Origin: UBA5109 sp965662565
Lineage (GTDB): Bacteria > Pseudomonadota > Gammaproteobacteria > Pseudomonadales > Pseudohongiellaceae
DNA length: 11,071 nucleotides
Assembly: GCA_965662565.1 (NCBI GenBank)
Contig: CBFIHS010000055.1
Location: 1-11,071 of the forward strand
Direction of reading: 5' to 3'
A program made the position numbers and the translations under genes. A model generated the notes under the pieces. That model was not told where the DNA came from. It was given only the letters and a program-made list of their open reading frames with translations, and ran no database searches. Positions 6,407 through 11,071 of the stretch are shown piece by piece. The number at the start of each line of letters is the position of its first letter. Within the stretch, counting starts at the first letter, position 1.

Positions 6407-6422
6407 TATAATAGTTATTATA
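6407..6422. repeat. Perfect AT inverted repeat over the thrS stop codon
   Basis: TATAATA-GT-TATTATA is a perfect 7-bp inverted repeat with a 2-base centre, placed across the TAA of thrS (6418-6420). On the minus strand it also offers TATAAT and TATATT hexamers that could serve as -10 elements for infC, but I find no good -35 at 16-18 bases. As RNA it would be a weak AU-only hairpin. Confidence 0.3.
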
Positions 6423-8331
6423 CTCTGCTGTAATTCTCAATATCTTTTTGAAGCAAAGCTTCAAACTGCGAAACTTCCATGACTCCTAGATCATTCCCGT
6501 TTCGATCTCTGACCGAAACAGTATTCGCAGCCACTTCTTTATCGCCAGCAACGAGTAGATATGGTGTTCGCTGCATAGTATGCTCGCGAATTTTAAACCC
6601 CACCTTCTCATTTCTCAAGTCAGCTTGGGCTCTAAACCCTTTATTTTTAAGGGAATTGACTACTTTATCGCAATATTCACCCTGTTTATCAGTAATATTC
6701 ATCACAGCAGCTTGAACTGGCGTAAGCCAAGCAGGAAAAGCGCCCTCGTAATGCTCAATCAAAATACCGATAAAACGCTCAAAAGATCCAAAAATTGCTC
6801 TGTGCAACATAACCGGAGTATGACGACTGTTATCCTCAGCCACATATTGGGCACCTAGGCGACCAGGCATAGAGAAATCTACTTGAATAGTCCCGCATTG
6901 CTGCTCACGGCCCATACAATCTTTTAAAGCAAACTCAATTTTAGGGCCATAAAAAGCGCCTTCTCCTGGTAATAACTGCCACTCCCTACCAGTATTGTTC
7001 AATGCTAATTCAAGCGCAGCTTCAGCTTGATCCCAGACTTCCTCAGAGCCCACTCTTTGTTCAGGTCTCGTAGATAGCCGTAAAATGATTTCTTCAAAAC
7101 CAAAATCCTGATAAACCTTATAAACTAAATCTATAAAAGCAGAGACTTCAGTTTGGATTTGCTCTTCGGTGCAGAAGATATGTCCATCATCTTGCGTAAA
7201 AGATCGAACTCTCATTAAACCGTGCATACTCCCTGATGGCTCATAACGATGGCAGGAACCAAATTCAGCTAAACGAAGCGGTAAATCTCGATAGGATTTC
7301 AAACCATGATTAAAGACTTGCACGTGGCAAGGACAGTTCATAGGTTTAATAGCATACATTCTGTTTTCAGACTCAACACTGAACATTTGATCAGAGAATT
7401 TCGCCGAATGCCCTGATTTATCCCAAAGACTGTAGTCGACTAATTGGGGAGTGTTTATTTCCAAATAGCCATTTTCAACAAAAAGCTTTTGCATATAATT
7501 CTTAATGGTTTGATAAATAGCCCAACCTTGTGGATGCCAAAAAACCATGCCTGGAGCTTCTTCCTGAAAGTGGAAAAGGTCTAACTTCTTACCTATTTTT
7601 CGATGGTCTCTGCGTTCCGCTTCCTCAAGTAAATGCAGGTAAGCTTTTAGGGCTTTCTTATCCGCCCAAGCCGTTCCATAAATTCTTTGTAGTTGAGCGT
7701 TATTCGAATCGCCACGCCAATAAGCACCAGCAACCGACATCAATTTAAACGCTTTCACATGACCCGTACTTGGTATATGTGGCCCACGACAGAGGTCGAT
7801 GAAATCTCCCTGTTTATAAAAAGATAAATCTTCAGCATTCGGGATGCTTTGGATGATTTCAACTTTGTATTCCTCACCCATATCTTTGAACATAGCCACA
7901 GCTTCATCGCGACTCATTAGACTTCGGCTAACAGGAATATCTTCTTTGGCTAAACGAGCCATTTCTTTCTCAATGGCTTCGAGATCTTCAGGTGTAAACG
8001 GTCTTTCAAAAGCAAAATCGTAGAAGAAACCGTTTTCAATCACTGGGCCAATCGTCACTTGTGCAGAAGGAAAAAGATTCTGCACAGCATTAGCCATCAA
8101 GTGAGCGGATGAATGCCTAATAATATCCAAGCCTTCATCATCACGTGGAGTAATAATAGAAAGTTGAGCATCATCGGTAAGTTCATAAGAGGTATCAACA
8201 AGCTCGCCATCAACCCTTCCGGCCAGAGCCACCTTGGCTAAACCTGGACCAATAGCTTCCGCCACACCAAAGACTGTTGTTGGTGCATCAAATTCTTTTG
8301 TACTGCCATCTGGCAGAGTAATCGTTAACAT
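6418..8331 (-). CDS. thrS: Threonyl-tRNA synthetase
   Basis: This class II synthetase charges tRNA-Thr and removes mischarged serine. The 637 residues (E. coli 642) hold all domains: TGS at 1-61; the N2 editing domain with His73 and His77 of HSSAH and Cys181/His185 of CRGPH; the catalytic core from about 243, with zinc ligands Cys332 (MNCPCH), His383 (DDGHIF) and His509 (MLHRAIFGSFER); motif 2 around FGSCHRYEPSGS; and the C-terminal anticodon-binding domain from about 535 (LTPVQAAVMNITD onwards). Position 334 is Cys where E. coli has Gly; the same CPC form is, as I recall, usual in Pseudomonas-type enzymes. The start matches the family (MLTITLPDGS), but the Shine-Dalgarno is poor and a hairpin sits 9 bases upstream, which suggests translational control. 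It is transcribed behind tRNA-Val from the promoter at 8546-8574. Confidence 0.98.
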   Translation of the reverse strand: MLTITLPDGSTKEFDAPTTVFGVAEAIGPGLAKVALAGRVDGELVDTSYELTDDAQLSIITPRDDEGLDIIRHSSAHLMANAVQNLFPSAQVTIGPVIENGFFYDFAFERPFTPEDLEAIEKEMARLAKEDIPVSRSLMSRDEAVAMFKDMGEEYKVEIIQSIPNAEDLSFYKQGDFIDLCRGPHIPSTGHVKAFKLMSVAGAYWRGDSNNAQLQRIYGTAWADKKALKAYLHLLEEAERRDHRKIGKKLDLFHFQEEAPGMVFWHPQGWAIYQTIKNYMQKLFVENGYLEINTPQLVDYSLWDKSGHSAKFSDQMFSVESENRMYAIKPMNCPCHVQVFNHGLKSYRDLPLRLAEFGSCHRYEPSGSMHGLMRVRSFTQDDGHIFCTEEQIQTEVSAFIDLVYKVYQDFGFEEIILRLSTRPEQRVGSEEVWDQAEAALELALNNTGREWQLLPGEGAFYGPKIEFALKDCMGREQQCGTIQVDFSMPGRLGAQYVAEDNSRHTPVMLHRAIFGSFERFIGILIEHYEGAFPAWLTPVQAAVMNITDKQGEYCDKVVNSLKNKGFRAQADLRNEKVGFKIREHTMQRTPYLLVAGDKEVAANTVSVRDRNGNDLGVMEVSQFEALLQKDIENYSRV

Positions 8332-8340
8332 CTCACTTGA

Positions 8341-8362
8341 AACAGCATCAATGTGTGCTGCT
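8341..8362 (-). promoter_or_regulatory. Hairpin 9 bases upstream of the thrS start
   Basis: On the coding strand AGCAGCA pairs with TGCTGTT (7 bp, one G-U) around the loop CACATTGA. Only TCAAGTGAG separates it from the ATG. E. coli thrS is repressed by its own product through tRNA-like leader hairpins in this position. This loop lacks a threonine anticodon (NGU), so mimicry of the E. coli kind is not evident; the hairpin may still affect ribosome access. Confidence 0.4.
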
Positions 8363-8397
8363 TCTAACCCTCTTCAAACAAATTGACCGAATTGAAT

Positions 8398-8474
<77 letters not shown>

Positions 8475-8521
8475 AAAATTTCTTCTTCCAAAATCTTTTA
8501 AAAAGCAATAAATACGCTTCT

Positions 8522-8537
8522 TTTCAGGCTTCTGAAA
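8522..8537 (-). other. Short perfect hairpin at the start of the tRNA-Val/thrS transcript
   Basis: TTTCAG-AAGC-CTGAAA on the minus strand is a perfect 6-bp stem with a 4-base loop. It begins within a few bases of the expected transcription start (about 8539) and ends 47 bases before mature tRNA-Val. No U-run follows, so it is not a terminator for uvrB. It may protect the 5' end or set processing of the leader. Confidence 0.35.
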
Positions 8538-8545
8538 GATCGGCG

Positions 8546-8574
8546 ATTATAGAGACCCCCAGACAAAATCACAA
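8546..8574 (-). promoter_or_regulatory. Sigma70 promoter of the tRNA-Val-thrS operon
   Basis: The -35 TTGTGA (8569-8574), a 17-base spacer and a perfect -10 TATAAT (8546-8551) are read on the minus strand. The next bases are CGCCG, a GC-rich discriminator as found in stringently controlled tRNA and rRNA promoters. The expected start is near 8539, giving a leader of about 65 bases before tRNA-Val. It is the best promoter in the window and lies between uvrB and the operon. Confidence 0.85.
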
Positions 8575-8618
8575 GAAAATTAGGGAGTTGGTGCGCATTT
8601 AAAGCGAACCGAGCCTAA

Positions 8619-10637
8619 TCAGGAAATAAACTTCTGATTGATCTGTGAGATTTGGTCTCGAACCCTAGCGGCTTCTTCGAATTCTAGATTTCGAGCATGC
8701 CCATACATAAGCTCTTCGAGACGTTTAAACTCCTTAGCAAGCTGAGTTGGGGTCATTGAATCAAGATTCGTATCATACCCTTCTGCAGACTCAGCAACTT
8801 CGCGGAGTTTCGCATAAGTTCCTCCACTGCGCCCTTGAGTTTGGCCCGCTTGCATAATGTCCTGTACGCTCTTCTTAATGCCAAGCGGTGTAATACCATG
8901 CTCTTCATTAAAAAGTTTCTGCATTTCACGGCGTTCCAGTGTGGTATCGATAGCTCGACGCATCGAATCAGTAATCTTATCAGCATAGAGAATCACTTTG
9001 CCGTTTAAATTCCTGGCTGCACGCCCCATGGTTTGAATAAGAGACCGTTCCGAGCGTAAAAAACCTTCTTTATCAGCGTCGAGAATAGCAACTAATGAAA
9101 CTTCTGGTATATCTAAACCCTCACGTAGCAAGTTAATCCCTACTAAAACATCAAACTTTCCGAGCCTTAAATCTCGAATAATCTCAACTCTTTCGACAGT
9201 GTCGACGTCTGAATGCAGATAACGGACTTTAACCCCGTTATCAGCCAGGTAATCGGTTAAATCCTCAGACATACGCTTAGTTAAAGTCGTAACTAAGACC
9301 CTCTCACTTATGGAAACTCTAATTTTTATTTCAGAGAGCAGGTCGTCCACTTGATGTGTCGCCGGCCTTACTTCAGGCTCAGGATCTAACAAGCCTGTAG
9401 GTCTAGCAATTTGCAGGACACGCTGTCCCTCATGTTTTTCTTCATAATCTGAAGGCGTTGCTGAAACGAAGACCAGTTGAGGAACTAAACTTTCCCATTC
9501 AGCAAAACGTAAAGGTCGATTATCCAAGGCAGAAGGCAAGCGAAATCCATACTGAACCAAAGTTTCTTTCCTTGAGCGATCACCCTTATACATTGCTCCG
9601 ATTTGAGGGATTGTGACGTGTGACTCGTCAACCACAACAAAGGCATCAGCTGGCAAATAGTCAAACAAGGTAGGTGGGGGCTGCCCTTCTTCTCTACCGG
9701 AAAGATAACGAGAATAATTTTCAATTCCAGTGCAATAACCAAGCTGCAACATCATTTCCAAATCAAACTGAGTCCTTTGCTTTAAGCGCTGAGCTTCAAC
9801 CAATAAATTCCTTTCTTCCAAATCCTTCAAACGCTCGTCTAGCTCTATTTTGATTTTTTCAGTAGTTTCAAGTATCAATTCCCTACGAGTCACATAGTGA
9901 GATTTAGGAAATACTGTCAGGCGTGGAACTCTTTGTAAGATTTCACCAGTCAAGGGGTCAAAGTACGAAAGCCCCTCAATTTCGTCATCAAACAACTCAA
10001 TCCGAATGGCTTCACTTTCTGACTCAGCGGGAAATATGTCGATTACATCGCCCCGAACCCGATAAGAACTACGATGCAAATCCATCTCATTTCTTGTGTA
10101 TTGCAATTCGGCTAATCGGGTAAGTAAGGCACGCTGATCCAACTTGCCGCCGACATTTAGATGCAAGACCATATCAAGATAAACCGTGGGATCGCCCAAG
10201 CCATATATGGATGAAACGGTAGCAACCACAATAACATCACGCTTTTCTAATAAAGACTTAGTCGCTGATAAGCGCATCTGCTCGATGTGCTCATTTACCG
10301 AAGAGTCCTTCTCAATATAAGAGTCTGAAGAAGGCACATAGGCCTCAGGCTGATAATAATCATAATATGAAACGAAATACTCAACTGCATTGTTTGGGAA
10401 AAACTCTTTCAACTCGCCATAAAGCTGGGCTGCAAGAGTTTTATTATGAGCCATAATAAGTGCAGGACGTTGTGTTTGCTGAATGACATTGGCAATCGTA
10501 TAAGTCTTACCAGAACCCGTCACGCCAAGTAAGGTTTGTGCAGCCAGGCCATCAGACAAACCTTCCACTAACTTTTCAATGGCTTTTGGCTGATCTCCAG
10601 CAGGAGGAAAAGGAGAATGCAGTTCGAAACGATCCAA
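8619..10637 (-). CDS. uvrB: Excinuclease ABC subunit B, UUG start
   Basis: UvrB is the damage-verifying helicase-like subunit of nucleotide excision repair; it is loaded by UvrA and then recruits UvrC. The 672 residues (E. coli 673) show Walker A GVTGSGKT (38-45), the DNA-gripping beta-hairpin region YYDYYQPEAYVP (from 91), the VVDESH box near 338, helicase motifs including RYLHSDVD, GINLLREGLDIPEV and QTMGRAARN, and a C-terminal UVR motif (LEFEEAARVRDQI) for UvrC contact. The start is TTG (10635-10637): it gives MDRFELHSPF, matching the family N-terminus, and no in-frame ATG lies between it and the upstream stop. GGA is 8 bases upstream, a weak site. No LexA box (CTG-N10-CAG) is present before it, unlike E. 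coli. No clear terminator follows. Confidence 0.98.
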   Translation of the reverse strand: MDRFELHSPFPPAGDQPKAIEKLVEGLSDGLAAQTLLGVTGSGKTYTIANVIQQTQRPALIMAHNKTLAAQLYGELKEFFPNNAVEYFVSYYDYYQPEAYVPSSDSYIEKDSSVNEHIEQMRLSATKSLLEKRDVIVVATVSSIYGLGDPTVYLDMVLHLNVGGKLDQRALLTRLAELQYTRNEMDLHRSSYRVRGDVIDIFPAESESEAIRIELFDDEIEGLSYFDPLTGEILQRVPRLTVFPKSHYVTRRELILETTEKIKIELDERLKDLEERNLLVEAQRLKQRTQFDLEMMLQLGYCTGIENYSRYLSGREEGQPPPTLFDYLPADAFVVVDESHVTIPQIGAMYKGDRSRKETLVQYGFRLPSALDNRPLRFAEWESLVPQLVFVSATPSDYEEKHEGQRVLQIARPTGLLDPEPEVRPATHQVDDLLSEIKIRVSISERVLVTTLTKRMSEDLTDYLADNGVKVRYLHSDVDTVERVEIIRDLRLGKFDVLVGINLLREGLDIPEVSLVAILDADKEGFLRSERSLIQTMGRAARNLNGKVILYADKITDSMRRAIDTTLERREMQKLFNEEHGITPLGIKKSVQDIMQAGQTQGRSGGTYAKLREVAESAEGYDTNLDSMTPTQLAKEFKRLEELMYGHARNLEFEEAARVRDQISQINQKFIS

Positions 10638-10826
10638 TTTGTTAATCCAGAATGAAATCGACCATTGTAAGCAGTTTGAAATTTGAATTGTAGGCTTTAA
10701 ATGAAAAAGCTAAGCGGGATTGGAAGGCAGACACAACTATAAAGGAAATATTCGGTCAGTTCATAAATAAACAAATACAAATTCTTACTCTTTTACGAAC
10801 AAAAAACTGATTCGGCTCAAAGTGGG
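10638..10826 (-). other. uvrB upstream region
   Basis: This AT-rich stretch separates uvrB from the divergent tRNA-Asn. On the minus strand there is a TATAGT at 10736-10741 that could be a -10, but no good -35 at 16-18 bases. A seven-codon frame (ATG 10663-10665, MVDFILD, TAA 10642-10644) ends 4 bases before the uvrB TTG; it has no Shine-Dalgarno and may be chance. I see no LexA site and no other gene here. Confidence 0.4.
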
Positions 10827-10878
10827 TTGACCCCTAGGCTAAATATAATTAACATACGCGCCGCTTTCGAGGTAAAAT
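10827..10878 (+). promoter_or_regulatory. Promoter of tRNA-Asn
   Basis: TTGACC (10827-10832) followed after 17 bases by TAACAT (10850-10855) and then ACGCGCC, a GC-rich discriminator typical of stable-RNA promoters; this would start near 10862. An overlapping alternative is TTAACA (10849-10854), 18 bases, TAAAAT (10873-10878), starting about 10 bases before the tRNA. A perfect TATAAT at 10844-10849 is only 11 bases from TTGACC and so does not pair with it. I favour the first because of its discriminator. Confidence 0.6.
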
Positions 10879-10895
10879 CATCACTTCGAAATTAC

Positions 10896-10970
10896 TGCCC
10901 AATAGCTCAATGGTAGAGTAGGTGACTGTTAATCACTTGGTTCCTGGTTCGAGTCCAGGTTGGGCAGCCA
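10896..10970 (+). tRNA. tRNA-Asn, anticodon GTT
   Basis: A 75-base cloverleaf with acceptor TGCCCAA/TTGGGCA, D-arm GCTC/GAGT (one G-T), and anticodon stem GGTGA/TCACT with loop CTGTTAA, giving anticodon GTT (10928-10930). The T-arm is CCTGG/CCAGG with loop TTCGAGT, discriminator G as expected for tRNA-Asn, and encoded CCA (10968-10970). It is divergent from uvrB. No hairpin with U-run is visible in the 100 bases after it, so its transcript may continue past the right edge. Confidence 0.97.
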
Positions 10971-11024
10971 TTTTCATATAGCCTCTTATTTCTATTATTC
11001 GCCTTCTGTAAGCCACTCTTAATT

Positions 11025-11056
11025 TAATTCACTAATTCACTAATTCATTAATTCCA
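11025..11056. repeat. Short tandem repeat, four copies of TAATTCAC
   Basis: Two exact copies of TAATTCAC (11025-11040) are followed by TAATTCAT and TAATTCCA, giving four 8-bp units. It lies about 55 bases after tRNA-Asn in non-coding AT-rich sequence near the right edge. It is a small slippage-type repeat; no function is evident. Confidence 0.75.
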
Positions 11057-11071
11057 TTCAAACTGGATTGA

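Noticed and set aside
7321..7345. Cys in place of Gly in the ThrRS MNCPGH motif as a defect
   Set aside because: The zinc ligand Cys332 and the His ligands are intact, and the CPC form is, as I recall, common in Pseudomonas-type enzymes.
8341..8362. tRNA-Thr anticodon mimic in the thrS leader
   Set aside because: The hairpin loop has no NGU triplet, so E. coli-style mimicry is not supported.
10827..10849. TTGACC with TATAAT as the tRNA-Asn promoter
   Set aside because: The spacer would be 11 bases, too short for sigma70; other pairings fit better.
10638..10895. LexA (SOS) box before uvrB
   Set aside because: I checked CTG occurrences on both strands; none is followed by CAG at 10 bases.
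11025..11056. CRISPR array
   Set aside because: Units are 8 bp and directly adjacent; there are no spacers and no cas genes.

Overview
The window looks like the chromosome of a gammaproteobacterium with a Pseudomonas-like arrangement of its translation genes. Evidence: the run thrS, infC, rpmI, rplT, pheS, pheT, ihfA, merR-like regulator, tRNA-Pro; three tRNA genes that all encode their own CCA end; and Phe-, Thr-RS, IF3, IHF and UvrB sequences that match gammaproteobacterial forms closely. The DNA is moderately AT-rich, so it is not Pseudomonas itself; the genus cannot be fixed from the sequence alone.

Layout. Positions 3-743 (+) are the 3' end of a gene that enters from the left edge; its product resembles the C-terminal beta-rich domain of exported FecR-domain or Tbp-like surface proteins, but the call is weak. 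Positions 744-855 form a convergent intergenic region with three small inverted repeats, one a plausible terminator. From about 8575 down to 856 everything runs on the minus strand: a strong sigma70 promoter (8546-8574), tRNA-Val(GAC), thrS, infC (with a non-canonical AUU start), rpmI, rplT, pheS, pheT, ihfA, a MerR-family regulator that overlaps ihfA by 20 bases, and tRNA-Pro(GGG). Gaps are short (12-126 bases) and I see no convincing internal terminator, so this reads as one long operon framed by a tRNA at each end. Upstream of it, also on the minus strand, is complete uvrB (8619-10637) starting at UUG. Divergent from uvrB is tRNA-Asn(GTT) (+) with a stable-RNA type promoter, followed by a short 8-bp tandem repeat at the right edge.

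How the genes work together. The operon couples translation initiation (IF3), two large-subunit proteins (L35, L20), two class II aminoacyl-tRNA synthetases (Thr, Phe), two tRNAs and the nucleoid protein IHF-alpha. Control is probably partly post-transcriptional: AUU start for IF3, a structured leader before rpmI that may be an L20 operator, and a hairpin just before the thrS start. UvrB is an independent nucleotide-excision repair gene.

This is mainly core genome. I find no defence system, CRISPR array, insertion sequence or prophage. The points worth a second look are regulatory and architectural: the tRNA-bracketed operon, the tandem AUU start, the candidate rpmI leader pseudoknot, the cysteine insertion in PheS and the unknown partial gene facing the 3' end of tRNA-Pro.
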